NCBI GenBank assembly: GCA_942490535.1
Contig: CALNXQ010000002.1
Location: forward strand, 372,001 to 436,000
Source: JAEINY01 sp942490535
GTDB lineage: Bacteria; Bacteroidota; Bacteroidia; Bacteroidales; Marinilabiliaceae
Direction of reading: 5' to 3'
DNA length: 64,000 bases
Below, piece by piece: positions 34,184-44,281 of this stretch. Position 1 is the stretch's first letter; each line of letters starts with the position of its first letter. The notes under the pieces were generated by a model. That model searched no databases. It was not told the DNA's origin and saw only the letters and a program-made list of their open reading frames with translations. Made by a program: the position numbers and the translations under genes.

Positions 34184-36859
34184 TCAGCTACTAATTATTT
34201 CATTAATGCTAACGACTTGTTTGGTATGATCGGTGTCGTAATCAAATTCCATATCGCCGTTACCTCCGAGGGTAATTGAATTCAAATTGTACCAGATTAT
34301 GGCTTTACCGACTTCCACCCCATTCAAGAATTTAATTTGGAAGGTATCTTCGGTTGGCTTCACAATTTGCAGGTTGCTGTTGTTTTTAATCTTCATGGAG
34401 AAAAGCGACACATGGCGCCCCTTATACGTCTCCACCTTCACAATGCCCCCTTCATTAATCACAAATTGCATACTCAGTAAGCTTTTGTATACTTCAGGAT
34501 TTTGCTTATAAAAATCAGGGTTATTTTTATTCATCAGGTTGCGCACCGTGATACCGGAAATTCGTCCTCCATTTTGAGATAACAACTGAAGCGTTCCAAA
34601 CAGAGCCACCATGTGACGGTTCATATTCTGCTGCTGATACTTTTTCATGAAGAATTCTATTTGATCTTCAGCGCTGAAGGTTGCACTTGACAGGTTAATT
34701 GGCACTTCTTTTGTTAATCCTTCAATCTCCCCGACCACACCGCGCACCACTACTTCATTTCTGGAGTCCACTGTGATCTTGGGTTCGAAACGCACTTTAT
34801 CTGTGGGGAAGGACACCAAATCAATCTTGGTACCATCTGCTGTGTATTTGCCATAAAAAGCCAACTTCTTTCCTTCAGGCGCCTCAAATGTAATATTTTC
34901 ACTTAAGATGGGCTGGGCCTGATTGGAGATGCCTAATATCAGATGCGCTGGTTTATCACTACGTACTAATTGATTCCGATTTACATTAACAGCACCCGTA
35001 TAGTTGATCAAGGCATACACATTTCCTTTTTTACCCACATTAAAAGCCTGACTAAATGCATTATTTGTACAACTGACTGGTAAAAACCATTCCATTGATC
35101 CCCCCTGATCAAAGGTAGCAAACCACAAATCGCGTGTTCCGCCCGTAGCTGTATAGTTTCTGTTGCTGACCGTAATCTCCTCTGTAAACCAGCCCGAAAG
35201 AATGAACTTTCCATTCTCAGTTGTGGTCCGATCCCCAATAAATAGTCGCCCTTCATTACCTTTCTCCACCGAACGCGCAATCATTTGCCAAATATTATTC
35301 AATCGGCTGTCGTTATTTATTTTAATGGCCAACGGGGTGTACTTCTCGTATTCGGGCATCACGGACCCAATAGGCGCATTGATATAAGTTGGATCTGTAA
35401 TGGTGTAGCGACGGCCATCCACTAAAAGAGCGTAACCTTCAACCGGTTCTGCAAATGCGACGGCCGCTGCCATGTGACTAAAATAAGTCAAAGCCACCGC
35501 ATCCAACCCCAATAACTCATTCACCAATCGGGTAAACAGCACCGTGCGGTCTTCACAATCGGAAAAGGGGTAATAGAATATCTCATCCGGGAAAAACATC
35601 TTCTCCTTATTAAACTGATCACGGTCGGTTTTATATTCAAAGGAATTATGCAGGTAGTTCAGTAAGTAAGTTACTGCCTGTGTCTCCGACTTACCTTCGA
35701 GATTCAAGGTCAGGTATTCATAAAGCGTTTCTTTGACCGATGACGACATGGCCGCATTCAAATATACCGTATTGATCGTTTGCGGATAACTGGCCAGAAA
35801 AGCCATAACGGTTTTATCCATCTCCAGCTTTAAGGGTTTTGATTCATTGGGCAAAGTTGTTTCACGAACAACCACATTGGAAGGGTCCTTAAAATTAAGG
35901 GCAAAAGACAGGTGTAAATCCACTTTTTTTGTGGCACCTCCAAAATTATCCAGATAGGTCATCAGGTTTTTGATGTCTTTTTTACTGCTCATCAAATAAA
36001 AATTACTGCCATCCATGTTGTAATACGGTTTCTCATACACCTCTTGCATAAATGGTAACAGCAGGTACACTGATTGACCCGAATAGCCAATTTTCGCCTG
36101 GTACCCGGCCTGGTTCATGATGGCCCACACCCACATGGTGCGGTTATTGGAGGATGTAAACAGCTGTTGGGAAGATTTATCTATCAACTGGTAAATTCCC
36201 CAGTCGTTCAGGTTCTTCTCTTCTGCATAATTCACCACTGATTCGATATATACCTGGTAATAAGTCGTGGTAAAACTGTCCCAATAGGACGCAAATTCAT
36301 TGGGCTTAACAGCGGCGAGATTCAAATTCTTCATGCGCTTGTCGATGGCCAGCTGAGCCGGACTTCCGAAGAAATCGACTGTCAGATCCGCGCGGTAGGG
36401 CTCTGTGCCCTCGGGAGTACTGAGTATTGGTGCAATGGAATATCCTGCTGCTTCGGCAATCACCACCTCTGGTTTAATAGGAGCCGGCTGGGGTTGTGGC
36501 TCCGGTACATTTACAGGATCTAACTTCTCAGGGCTATCAACAACTTCTTTAACCGGTTTGTATTCGGGCTGCTCAATGGGTTTTGGCACCTCTACCGGCT
36601 TCACTGTTTCCTCCGTTTGCTCCACCTCGCTAAAGCCTTTTCTCAGATACTTTTTGAAGGCCATATTCATTTGCTTCAGGCGTGCTTCGTATTCAGCCTG
36701 CATCCGCTGCATATTGGCTTCATAATCCTGATTCATACGATCCATGCGAGCTTTGTACTTCTCATCCATCTTTTTGAAAGGATCCTCCTTATCAATTTGT
36801 GCCATGGAAGTACTCAGCACACTGGTCCATACGAATAAAATCAGTAGTAATCGTTTCAT
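34184..36859 (-). CDS. Secreted transglutaminase-like (cysteine protease fold) protein
   Basis: 891 residues from the ATG at 36859, which opens a clear signal peptide (MKRLLLILFVWTSVLSTSMA); a longer frame from 36901 would bury it. A Met/Gln/Lys-rich coiled coil (residues 25-70) and a Pro/Glu linker follow. The transglutaminase-like core is near residues 395-500, with Cys in PFSDCEDRTVLF, His in TYFSHMAAAVAF and Asp in RYTITDPTYINAP. That is the Cys-His-Asp order of the fold. The C-terminal 300 residues are beta-rich. It is probably periplasmic or surface-exposed; the substrate is unknown. Confidence 0.8.
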   Translation of the reverse strand: MKRLLLILFVWTSVLSTSMAQIDKEDPFKKMDEKYKARMDRMNQDYEANMQRMQAEYEARLKQMNMAFKKYLRKGFSEVEQTEETVKPVEVPKPIEQPEYKPVKEVVDSPEKLDPVNVPEPQPQPAPIKPEVVIAEAAGYSIAPILSTPEGTEPYRADLTVDFFGSPAQLAIDKRMKNLNLAAVKPNEFASYWDSFTTTYYQVYIESVVNYAEEKNLNDWGIYQLIDKSSQQLFTSSNNRTMWVWAIMNQAGYQAKIGYSGQSVYLLLPFMQEVYEKPYYNMDGSNFYLMSSKKDIKNLMTYLDNFGGATKKVDLHLSFALNFKDPSNVVVRETTLPNESKPLKLEMDKTVMAFLASYPQTINTVYLNAAMSSSVKETLYEYLTLNLEGKSETQAVTYLLNYLHNSFEYKTDRDQFNKEKMFFPDEIFYYPFSDCEDRTVLFTRLVNELLGLDAVALTYFSHMAAAVAFAEPVEGYALLVDGRRYTITDPTYINAPIGSVMPEYEKYTPLAIKINNDSRLNNIWQMIARSVEKGNEGRLFIGDRTTTENGKFILSGWFTEEITVSNRNYTATGGTRDLWFATFDQGGSMEWFLPVSCTNNAFSQAFNVGKKGNVYALINYTGAVNVNRNQLVRSDKPAHLILGISNQAQPILSENITFEAPEGKKLAFYGKYTADGTKIDLVSFPTDKVRFEPKITVDSRNEVVVRGVVGEIEGLTKEVPINLSSATFSAEDQIEFFMKKYQQQNMNRHMVALFGTLQLLSQNGGRISGITVRNLMNKNNPDFYKQNPEVYKSLLSMQFVINEGGIVKVETYKGRHVSLFSMKIKNNSNLQIVKPTEDTFQIKFLNGVEVGKAIIWYNLNSITLGGNGDMEFDYDTDHTKQVVSINEIISS

Positions 36860-37052
36860 GGTGTTGCATTTAGTGGTCAGCAATATTTCATTACGGGTCA
36901 TCCAAAATTAAATCAATTCTAACAATACTTCACTAATTTCGGTTTAATTTCAATTGGTAACAATAAAGACATTGAACTAAGGCAAGGGTCTCCTGTTCCT
37001 ACATTTTACTATTGGTGGTTCAACAGATCAAAAAGCATTCCACAATTAATGC

Positions 37053-37164
37053 ACCTCATCTGCTAGTATGAAACGCAGCTCAACGCATTTATCCGATTGC
37101 TTAACCATGCTTTATCCATACTTTGTCCCTACCTGAAGCCTACTTCATCCCTACCCGATAAGGG
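37053..37164. repeat. Degenerate 11/22-bp tandem repeat tract
   Basis: Units 11 bp apart: AGCTCAACGCA (37077), TTTATCCGATT (37088), GCTTAACCATG (37099), CTTTATCCATA (37110), CTTTGTCCCTA (37121), CCTGAAGCCTA (37132), CTTCATCCCTA (37143). Consensus is about CTTTATCCCTA. It lies 54 bp past the stop of the dipeptidase gene, in the 358-bp gap 36860-37217, which otherwise holds nothing recognisable. Confidence 0.65.
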
Positions 37165-37217
37165 AAAGAGAGACAGCCTGCCGCCGCCCCTATTTCACTT
37201 TCTTCTTTTAAGATGAT

Positions 37218-38717
37218 TTACTTATAATTCCGCACCACGAAATTCACCACGTTGTCGTACATCACTTTGTCTAAAATCTCATCAAGGGATAAGCCCATGG
37301 CACATTTTGAAAAATTGCCCATCATTGGCATGTACTTCGCCAAGGCCGAGCGCAGGTCTTTAAATTCATCGGAAACGATGAAAGCATCAATGGGATTGAT
37401 CATGCCATCAAAATCTGATCCGATGGAAATGGTATCCCAAACTTTTACTTTATCGGCCTCTGCCAGCTGTTGATTATTCAGTACCGCTTCCACCATACCC
37501 AGCATATTAAATGCCAATTGTGTGGTCCAGAATTTCACTACTTCTTCTGTATTTTCTATTATTTGTTGATGGGTCAAGTTCTTGCTCTGCTCCATCATCC
37601 AATGCCCGGTCAGAATGCGCTGATCAAAATTCAAGCCGATCAAACCGCGTGAATGACAGATATCAACCATCTCCTGGTCTGACACATTAATGCTCCAGGA
37701 ATTAAACAACCTGGAGTCTTTATATTTATCCGGATTGGTATCAGGCACAATGACGGAGTCGGCCATTTTATCGTGGTGTGCATAGCCTGCGTGGCTCATG
37801 AGAATGGGGATGCGTTCATTTTCGGGCTTTCCTTCATTCATTTTGGTAATTTTTTCATGGTACTGCATGCGGGCAGAAACACTCATGTGTTTAGTATCAA
37901 TCAATATGCGACGCCCATTGTTTTCGTAAGCATTAATTCCCAGGAGACAATCAATCACCTCCTCACCTCTGCTGTTGAGGGGATCGTTTAAGCCCACATT
38001 TTGCCGCAATAAAAAAGACGTAACCCCATCGGGAATGCTGCGGGCATGACCACAGATCCCATTGTAAAAATGATGCCCCAGCGTTACAAACAAGGGCGGG
38101 TATTTCCATTGCTTAATGGTTGAAATGTTTTCCAGCGTTTGCGCCTGGTTGATTTTATTATTTTCAATGTCATAGGCGTTTCCAGAATGCAATGAATGCC
38201 CCCCTTCAATGGAGGGAATCACCAATATGGTTTGCACCTCATCTTTATGTTGTTGTACACGATCCGCATCTTCAGCCATCAGGTATTGCCACTGTTTGCC
38301 ATTCACATCGGTGTGCACACCACTATCCTTTGTTAGAAAGTCGTACTCTTTTTGCAAATAGGCGAAGTAGTCAAACTGTGAGCTTTGCACTTTATCAATG
38401 TAACGATCCGGAATACGCACCAAAAAGTTTTTCGCAATAAAATCAGTGACGGCTCCCGTCCCGATGATTGTTGGATCCAGCCATTGCTGCTCCAGGGGAT
38501 ATAACGCAGCTATGACCAATCGGACATTACCGCGTGCGAGCGCCGGCATGCTTGATTGAAAATAACCCGGGAAAGCATCATTGCGTTGCCGGGCTTTGGG
38601 CTGGTCATCGCACCAGAGACTGTTTTTCTTAGGATCGCCTACATTGTAATGGGCGAATGGGTGCAAAGTGGGATGACAGTGTATATCGGCAAATGGTTTA
38701 TTATTACTCATACTCAA
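37218..38717 (-). CDS. Membrane dipeptidase (M19)-like metal-dependent hydrolase
   Basis: 499 residues without a signal peptide. It has the amidohydrolase metal-site pattern. The N-terminus has FADIHCHPTLHPF (His-x-His). Other metal or active-site segments are LVIPSIEGGHSL, RILIDTKHMS, RIPILMSHAGY and near the C-terminus ISIGSDFDGMINP, which matches the GSDFDG motif of M19 dipeptidases. It is longer than typical M19 enzymes (about 330-420) because of insertions after residue 30 and in the middle. A peptidase role is likely; the substrate is unknown. Confidence 0.75.
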   Translation of the reverse strand: MSMSNNKPFADIHCHPTLHPFAHYNVGDPKKNSLWCDDQPKARQRNDAFPGYFQSSMPALARGNVRLVIAALYPLEQQWLDPTIIGTGAVTDFIAKNFLVRIPDRYIDKVQSSQFDYFAYLQKEYDFLTKDSGVHTDVNGKQWQYLMAEDADRVQQHKDEVQTILVIPSIEGGHSLHSGNAYDIENNKINQAQTLENISTIKQWKYPPLFVTLGHHFYNGICGHARSIPDGVTSFLLRQNVGLNDPLNSRGEEVIDCLLGINAYENNGRRILIDTKHMSVSARMQYHEKITKMNEGKPENERIPILMSHAGYAHHDKMADSVIVPDTNPDKYKDSRLFNSWSINVSDQEMVDICHSRGLIGLNFDQRILTGHWMMEQSKNLTHQQIIENTEEVVKFWTTQLAFNMLGMVEAVLNNQQLAEADKVKVWDTISIGSDFDGMINPIDAFIVSDEFKDLRSALAKYMPMMGNFSKCAMGLSLDEILDKVMYDNVVNFVVRNYK

Positions 38718-38869
38718 CTATAAATCTAAATCAGACAAATTATTATCTGACTTAAATTTCCACATTATTTTCGAAACCACCTTTGTTAACTGCAGCTAAA
38801 TGCAGATTACATGGCACAAATCTGTAATCAGAAACTAAAATCAGTTTATTCATTAGACAATTATTCCCT

Positions 38870-38877
38870 TACTTTTG
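38870..38877 (+). promoter_or_regulatory. -7 box upstream of the ankyrin lipoprotein gene
   Basis: TACTTTTG fits TAnnTTTG, 49 nt before the ATG. The -33 region is T-rich without a clear TTG. Confidence 0.4.
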
Positions 38878-38926
38878 TCGTTCAAGGGAACTGAACAATA
38901 CACCCCATTATAAAAAACACATTTGT

Positions 38927-39541
38927 ATGAATTATCAGAAAGGGTTCTATTTAAGCCTGCTAATGACTGTCCTCTTGGTTGCCTGTCAATCGGCATCGAA
39001 AAAAAACGAGGAAAAAACGATTTCTGCTGACAGAGCAGTAGAAGAGCACAGTACTGTAACAGCTCCTCAAATTAATCCGGATTCCTTTTTCCAGGCCGCT
39101 TTAGAAGGTGACATCACGAAGATTGAAACGGCTCTGAAAAGTGGCATCGCAGTGGATGTGAAAGATGCAGAACAACGTACCGGACTGATGCTGGCGGCCT
39201 ACAACGGTCATCACCGCATTGTGAAACTACTGATTGAAAATGGAGCTGATGTGAACCAGACCGACACCAATAACCGGTCGGCCTTGATGTTTGCTTCCAC
39301 CGGACCATTTATACCCACTGTAACTGAACTTTTAAATGCCGGTGCAGATCCCAACATCGCTGATAACGTGGAGCAATGGACGGCTGTAATGATGGCCGCT
39401 TCCGAAGGTCAATTGGAAGTACTTAAACTGTTAATTGACAGAGGTGCTGACCTTACCATGGTTGATGTGGATGGCGAATCCGCTTATGATTTTGCGGTTT
39501 CAAAGGGCCATCAGGCGGTGGCGGATTTCCTGAAGAAATAA
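38927..39541 (+). CDS. Ankyrin-repeat lipoprotein
   Basis: 204 residues. A lipoprotein signal (LSLLMTVLLVACQSAS, Cys near residue 20) precedes an acidic/basic linker. About four ankyrin repeats follow, for example RTGLMLAAYNGHHRIVKLLI and TAVMMAASEGQLEVLKLLID. It is probably a periplasmic or outer-membrane-anchored protein-binding module. It is the only plus-strand gene between attR and the right edge, convergent with the GH65 gene and sharing the terminator between them. Confidence 0.85.
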   Translation: MNYQKGFYLSLLMTVLLVACQSASKKNEEKTISADRAVEEHSTVTAPQINPDSFFQAALEGDITKIETALKSGIAVDVKDAEQRTGLMLAAYNGHHRIVKLLIENGADVNQTDTNNRSALMFASTGPFIPTVTELLNAGADPNIADNVEQWTAVMMAASEGQLEVLKLLIDRGADLTMVDVDGESAYDFAVSKGHQAVADFLKK

Positions 39542-39567
39542 GGACACGATTTAATGAACAAAAGTAT

Positions 39568-39598
39568 AGTGGGGACTACTATCGTAATCCCCACTTTT
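39568..39598. terminator. Bidirectional terminator, ankyrin / GH65
   Basis: AGTGGGGA / TCCCCACT perfect 8-bp stem. It is followed by TTTT on the plus strand and preceded by AAAG, so it can serve both convergent genes. Confidence 0.7.
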
Positions 39599-39614
39599 CA
39601 TCTATTCTCATCCA

Positions 39615-41633
39615 TTATTTGCGAATTTCAACCGTTTCTTTCTTCGTTCCAATACCATTAATGGTCAACGATTTCCAATGTGGAGGCAGACATGGTTTGC
39701 CTTGTTGAATGCCCTCGTCTGTCCATTCCAAACCGGCAAATCCGAACAACACTGCTTGTAACATCCCCCCTGCTCCGGTCGCGAAATAGGGATTGTTGGA
39801 TACTGCTGATTCAGCCAACACACCAAAGGGTGCCCGTTTATTGGGGATATACCCTCGGCGAAACATGTCAAAGGCTTTCTCGGCATTTCCCAGACGGGCG
39901 TATAGCACACTGAAGACGGAGAAGGTCATGGCGGGTCCTTCGGGTGAGATCTTTGACTCATAATAGGCCAGGTCTTTTTCAATGGTGGCTTCATCCGTTA
40001 TCACACCCAAGGGATAGGCCAATAGATTCACATCCGCCTGCTTGATGATTTCACCATTATAAGTGGCATGTTCACGCGTGGTTCCATCTTCAAATTTCTC
40101 AATGCGAATTTGCTCGCTTATGTCCTGCCATAATTCAGGCGCTGGAATACCCAGGATCCTTGCAGCTTTCACAGCATTACTCAGAGCCACCTTCACCGAT
40201 CCATTGGTAAACGCATTATCGGTGACACCATGTGAAAATTCATTGGCTCCCACCACATTGATGATGGAATAAGAGCCATCCTCATTGGGTTCCACCCGGC
40301 TGGTCCAGAAGTCCGCCACATCTTTCAACACCGGCCAGCCTTTCTCATTCAGCCACTCTTTATCTTGTGTTAAGCGGTAATAATTCCAGATGGCAATGCC
40401 CACATCAGCTGTGATGTGTTGTTCCAGAACACCTGTCAGGCACCAGGAGGGCGTCGCTTCTTCACCCCAATCATCCGATTCCCAAGGATACATGGCCCCT
40501 TTGAAACCAAAATTACGTGCTTTTTCTTTGGCTTTTTCCAGGCGATCTACCCGGTAGTTCATCATGGAGCGGCCCATATCGGGTTGCATGACCAACAATG
40601 GCGGATACATCCATAATTCGGAATCCCAGAAGACATGACCGTTATATCCAGGTGCTGACAAGCCCATGGGAGCTATGCTTAAATCACTATCGCTCCGTTG
40701 ATAGGCATACAGGTTGTACAAGGCGAATCGCACATCCAATTGCGACTCCAAATCACCTTCAATGCGAATATCACTTTTCCACAGTTCCTTCCACTCCTTT
40801 CGGTGACGGCTCAATAAACGCTCCGCTCCTTCACGCTGGGCAAACACCACAAAACGTTCCGATTCCCCAAAGGGATCATTGAAATCGCGAGAGGTACAAA
40901 CGGCTCCAAACAGACTGAATGAATAGGTTTCGCCTTTTTTCAGGTTCACCTTAAACGAAAGCTTTGAACGAAAGGGATCCGCCACATCCTGAATTAACTC
41001 CGGTCGCTCCGTCTCAAATATAAAACCCGATGCTGCAGCTACCTGCTGTGCACCATGGGGACTTATTGCTGTTGTTTGAAACACCGGCATCCGGGCATCC
41101 AAATCACGCATCATGCGATAAAGCGAACGCACATTCTGGTAATTCCCGGGTGTTGAAATGAGGTTGGTCACATCCAGTTGAATATCCATTTCAGCCTGAA
41201 CAGACACCTGCAACAAGCCTCCAAAGGGCATGTTCCTCAAGGCTTGAATGGAATAGTCTACCCTTGCTTTCTTTCCCCACCGGAAAGAAGTATGCAATGC
41301 CGCCTCCTTCATATGCATGGTTTGCTGCCAGTTTTGGCATTCCTGCAAAGCGATGACCTCCCAGTCTATGGCCACTTCCAGGTTAAATGGATTAATTCCG
41401 CTTAACACCCGGCTGATATCGTAAGGTGCCGCCCGATCAAACACATGGTTCAACACCACTTCCCGGGTTTGAAACGGCTGATTATCGGGTACAATACCGA
41501 TCCGGCCGTTGGCCACACAGGTGGGTACGTAGTGCTCTTTCTCACGGGTGGTGATTTCCCATCCTTCTTGTGCTGACAGGGTATTCATACCCAACAAGGT
41601 AAGGAAGAACAGAAGTGTACGTAAATAATTCAT
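39615..41633 (-). CDS. GH65 family glycoside hydrolase/phosphorylase, secreted
   Basis: 672 residues from the ATG at 41633, which gives a signal peptide (MNYLRTLLFFLTLLGMNTLSA); the longer frame from 41714 runs through repeat DNA. The (alpha/alpha)6 barrel shows GH65 hallmarks: GHVFWDSELWMYPPLL, AMYPWESDDWGEE, LEQHITADVGIAIWNYY, and VVGANEFSHGVTDNAFTN with the general-acid Glu. Family members act on alpha-linked glucosides such as trehalose, kojibiose or maltose, by phosphorolysis or hydrolysis. A secreted member is more likely a hydrolase. It is followed downstream by a terminator and sits beside GH97, which shares alpha-glucoside specificity. Confidence 0.88.
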   Translation of the reverse strand: MNYLRTLLFFLTLLGMNTLSAQEGWEITTREKEHYVPTCVANGRIGIVPDNQPFQTREVVLNHVFDRAAPYDISRVLSGINPFNLEVAIDWEVIALQECQNWQQTMHMKEAALHTSFRWGKKARVDYSIQALRNMPFGGLLQVSVQAEMDIQLDVTNLISTPGNYQNVRSLYRMMRDLDARMPVFQTTAISPHGAQQVAAASGFIFETERPELIQDVADPFRSKLSFKVNLKKGETYSFSLFGAVCTSRDFNDPFGESERFVVFAQREGAERLLSRHRKEWKELWKSDIRIEGDLESQLDVRFALYNLYAYQRSDSDLSIAPMGLSAPGYNGHVFWDSELWMYPPLLVMQPDMGRSMMNYRVDRLEKAKEKARNFGFKGAMYPWESDDWGEEATPSWCLTGVLEQHITADVGIAIWNYYRLTQDKEWLNEKGWPVLKDVADFWTSRVEPNEDGSYSIINVVGANEFSHGVTDNAFTNGSVKVALSNAVKAARILGIPAPELWQDISEQIRIEKFEDGTTREHATYNGEIIKQADVNLLAYPLGVITDEATIEKDLAYYESKISPEGPAMTFSVFSVLYARLGNAEKAFDMFRRGYIPNKRAPFGVLAESAVSNNPYFATGAGGMLQAVLFGFAGLEWTDEGIQQGKPCLPPHWKSLTINGIGTKKETVEIRK

Positions 41634-41675
41634 GATTAAAAAGGTGTTTGTTCTAAATGAGAAGGAGGCTGAGTT

Positions 41676-41757
41676 GAACCCCTTTAGGGTTCCCTTAACA
41701 CTCCAAGCGACCACGGGTTTGCACCCGTGGTTATTATTATTAAATCCTTTCAGGATT
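41676..41757. repeat. Three-hairpin intergenic repeat, copy 1
   Basis: GAACCC/GGGTTC (41676-41692), CCACGGGT/ACCCGTGG (41711-41730) and AATCCT/AGGATT (41743-41757). The same layout is found at 48481-48563, with compensatory changes in every stem. Confidence 0.75.
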
Positions 41758-41840
41758 CTATCCTAATCTTTATTTTTCACTCAAAAGTAAAAATGCTCAT
41801 TTCGCGAAATGAATTCTACAATTCGCAATATTTGCTACCC

Positions 41841-43862
41841 TTACTTTTTGATGAAACGGATGGCCTGCCCACCGCCGGCTGCCAGGTTCACTTCCAACAC
41901 AGTATCTGCATTGACCTCTTTTGAATCGATGGTATAAGCCTGTGGATTGGTTTTCCAGTCGGCATCCTCTGCATCTTTATAGATCTGTGCGATATATGAA
42001 GTATTGACATCCAGAAAGTCCAGCTTTACCTCTAACGTCCTGCTCTCTTCATTGGAGGCAGCTCCCAGGAACCATTCCTCTCCACTGCGGCGAACCACGG
42101 TGATGTATTGCCCGATCTCGCCATTCAGCACCCGTGACTCCTCGCAATCGGCATTAAAATCCACAATAAACTGAAAGGCCGGATGTCCTTCGTAGTTTTT
42201 TGGCAGATCACTGGCCATTTGCAGGGGACTGTAGAGGATCACAAAATTAGCCAGTTGCTTGGCCAGGGTGGTGTGGGTGCGGGTCTGACTGACGTCCTCG
42301 GCATTCCATTTCACGCGCTCACCGGCATTGGTGTAAAGCAGGTCAAAGGTACCGGGTGTGTAATCGGTGGGACCTCCCAATCCTCTGGTGAAAGGGATGA
42401 TCACCGTGTGTGAAGCCGGGTTGCCATCACTCCAGGCATTCCACTCCATGCCCCGCACGCCTTCGCGGGTCATCATGTTGGGCCAGGTACGACGGATACC
42501 GGTGGGTTTGATGGGTTCATGCACATTCAACATAATCTGGTATTTGGCCGCCAATTCAACCACCTTACGGTAATGACGGACCATGAACTGACCGTGGTGG
42601 TGTTCGCCCCGCGGGTAGATGCCACCTGCATAACCCGTTTTCACCGCCTGGATTCCTAATTCCCGGCATTGTTTGAAGGCTGCTTCCATGTATTTTTCAT
42701 AGGACTCAATGTCACCGCCTGTTTCGTGGTGTCCAATGAGCATCACCCCCTTTTCACGGGCATAGGCCGCCACTTTCTTCAAATCAAAATCACGGGCCGG
42801 TGTGATGTGGTCGAAGGCATCTTTAGCGCCCCAATTCTCCCAGCCGTCATTCCAGCCTTCCATCACTACGCCCCGGATGTCATGAGCTGCTGCAAAATCG
42901 ATGTGAGCCAACGCATTTTCAGTGGTGGCGCCATGCCGCGGACCAGCATACCAGGTTTCGGTTCCCAGGTGCATGCCCCACCAGATGCCAATGTATTTCA
43001 TGGGCTGAATCCAGGAGGTATCCTCCAGTTTAGAGGGCTCATTGAGGTTAACAATCAAATTACTCTCCACCAAGCCTGCTGCAGAGTGACTGATTTGGAT
43101 GGTGCGCCAGGGTGTTTTCATTGGGGCTGATGTGCGCACTTTATCACCATTGGCCCAAGGAACCAACTCGGACTGGTAAATGCCATCTTCCTTTTGTTTA
43201 AGGGTCATACCGGCATAATCGGTTAAGGCCGCTTCATGCACACTGATGTGTACATTTTTATCGGTCTTCATGGTTACCGGCGTGGCCACCCAGGATGCCT
43301 CCTTCATGGATGTATGCTGGTAGAGCTTCTCATAGGTGTCGTAATCGGCCCATATCCACCAGGTATCGGGATTACCAGCTATATTAAACTGTGTTAATTC
43401 ATCCATGATGACGAATTCTTTCAAGTTGGGTTGCTCCGGAAACTCATAGCGGAGCGCGACGCCATCATCATAGGCCCGGAAATAAAGCGTTAACAAGCGG
43501 CCGGATGCAGAAGTCTCTTTTAGTTCTACCTTCATCTCCTGATATTGATCGCGGATGGTTTTATTCTCCCCCCAGGGCTGCTGCCAGGTCTGATCGGCTT
43601 GCCGGGAGGAAAGGGCCACCAGCTCAAACTGATCTTTCAGAGCCGGGAGGTCTTTGAACTCAAACCCAAGACGGGAAGGCTTTATGATGGTATCCTGATG
43701 GAAAACCACCCAATAGGTGGGTATCCCTTGCTTTAAGCCAAAGGAAAGGACAATGGCTTGATCCGGCGACGTAATCGTGGTATTGGTCTTTGACTGGGTC
43801 TGACAGGCCAATAAACCAGCCAGCATCAGCATGACCACTTGAATGCGTAAAAAAATCTTCAT
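41841..43862 (-). CDS. GH97 alpha-glucosidase-like lipoprotein (SusB family)
   Basis: 673 residues from the ATG at 43862, giving a lipoprotein signal (VVMLMLAGLLACQTQS). The N-terminal beta-sandwich has PTYWVVFHQDTIIKPSRLGF. The TIM barrel has GIWWGMHLGTETWYAGPRHG and FKQCRELGIQAVKTGYAGG. The catalytic region is MLNVHEPIKPTGIRRTWPNM, then MTREGVRGMEWNAW. The Glu residues of HEP and of REGVRG/MEW match the inverting SusB-type enzymes rather than the retaining galactosidase type. The expected activity is release of glucose from alpha-glucosides at the cell envelope. Confidence 0.92.
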   Translation of the reverse strand: MKIFLRIQVVMLMLAGLLACQTQSKTNTTITSPDQAIVLSFGLKQGIPTYWVVFHQDTIIKPSRLGFEFKDLPALKDQFELVALSSRQADQTWQQPWGENKTIRDQYQEMKVELKETSASGRLLTLYFRAYDDGVALRYEFPEQPNLKEFVIMDELTQFNIAGNPDTWWIWADYDTYEKLYQHTSMKEASWVATPVTMKTDKNVHISVHEAALTDYAGMTLKQKEDGIYQSELVPWANGDKVRTSAPMKTPWRTIQISHSAAGLVESNLIVNLNEPSKLEDTSWIQPMKYIGIWWGMHLGTETWYAGPRHGATTENALAHIDFAAAHDIRGVVMEGWNDGWENWGAKDAFDHITPARDFDLKKVAAYAREKGVMLIGHHETGGDIESYEKYMEAAFKQCRELGIQAVKTGYAGGIYPRGEHHHGQFMVRHYRKVVELAAKYQIMLNVHEPIKPTGIRRTWPNMMTREGVRGMEWNAWSDGNPASHTVIIPFTRGLGGPTDYTPGTFDLLYTNAGERVKWNAEDVSQTRTHTTLAKQLANFVILYSPLQMASDLPKNYEGHPAFQFIVDFNADCEESRVLNGEIGQYITVVRRSGEEWFLGAASNEESRTLEVKLDFLDVNTSYIAQIYKDAEDADWKTNPQAYTIDSKEVNADTVLEVNLAAGGGQAIRFIKK

Positions 43863-44202
43863 GGATGTATTGTTTATAATGTTTGAATTGTGATCTCCCA
43901 ATCATGCGATTCTATCCTCCCAATCAGCAAGCGTTATTCGTCTTTCAACCCCTCGCTTACCTGAATGAATGGTCAATCAAAATTACGGTGCTTCCTTCAG
44001 AAAAGAAACCGGATCCGGCTAAATCCATGGCGCAGTACAGATCCAATACACCCTAATAAACTGACAAAGTAATGGTTCCGGTTTTCATTGTATAGAAATG
44101 AGTGGATGTACTTTTGGTATCTAATTCATAAATTACGGCTCCCGGTGAGACGTTAAAAGATTGAAAGTGCTTTCGGCAGGTGAGTAGCTTTTATTAAAAA
44201 TT
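43863..44202. other. Intergenic region upstream of GH97
   Basis: 340 bp. No gene, hairpin or clear promoter box recognised. Confidence 0.4.
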
Positions 44203-44278
44203 GAACTCCCCGGGAGTTCCTTCATTTCATTTTGTAGCATCGTAGGTTTTCACAGGTGTTTATGCCGCCCTGCGGGAG
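44203..44278. repeat. Three-hairpin intergenic repeat, copy 3 (decayed)
   Basis: GAACTCCC/GGGAGTTC (44203-44219) is intact. The middle hairpin is degenerate (GTAGGTTTTCACAGGTG near 44242). A short CCC-TGC-GGG stem lies at 44270-44278. Spacing matches the other two copies. Confidence 0.5.
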
Positions 44279-44281
44279 TTA

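Noticed and set aside
36860..36901. Longer N-terminus of the transglutaminase-like protein
   Set aside because: The ATG at 36859 gives a standard signal peptide; the extra 14 residues would precede it.
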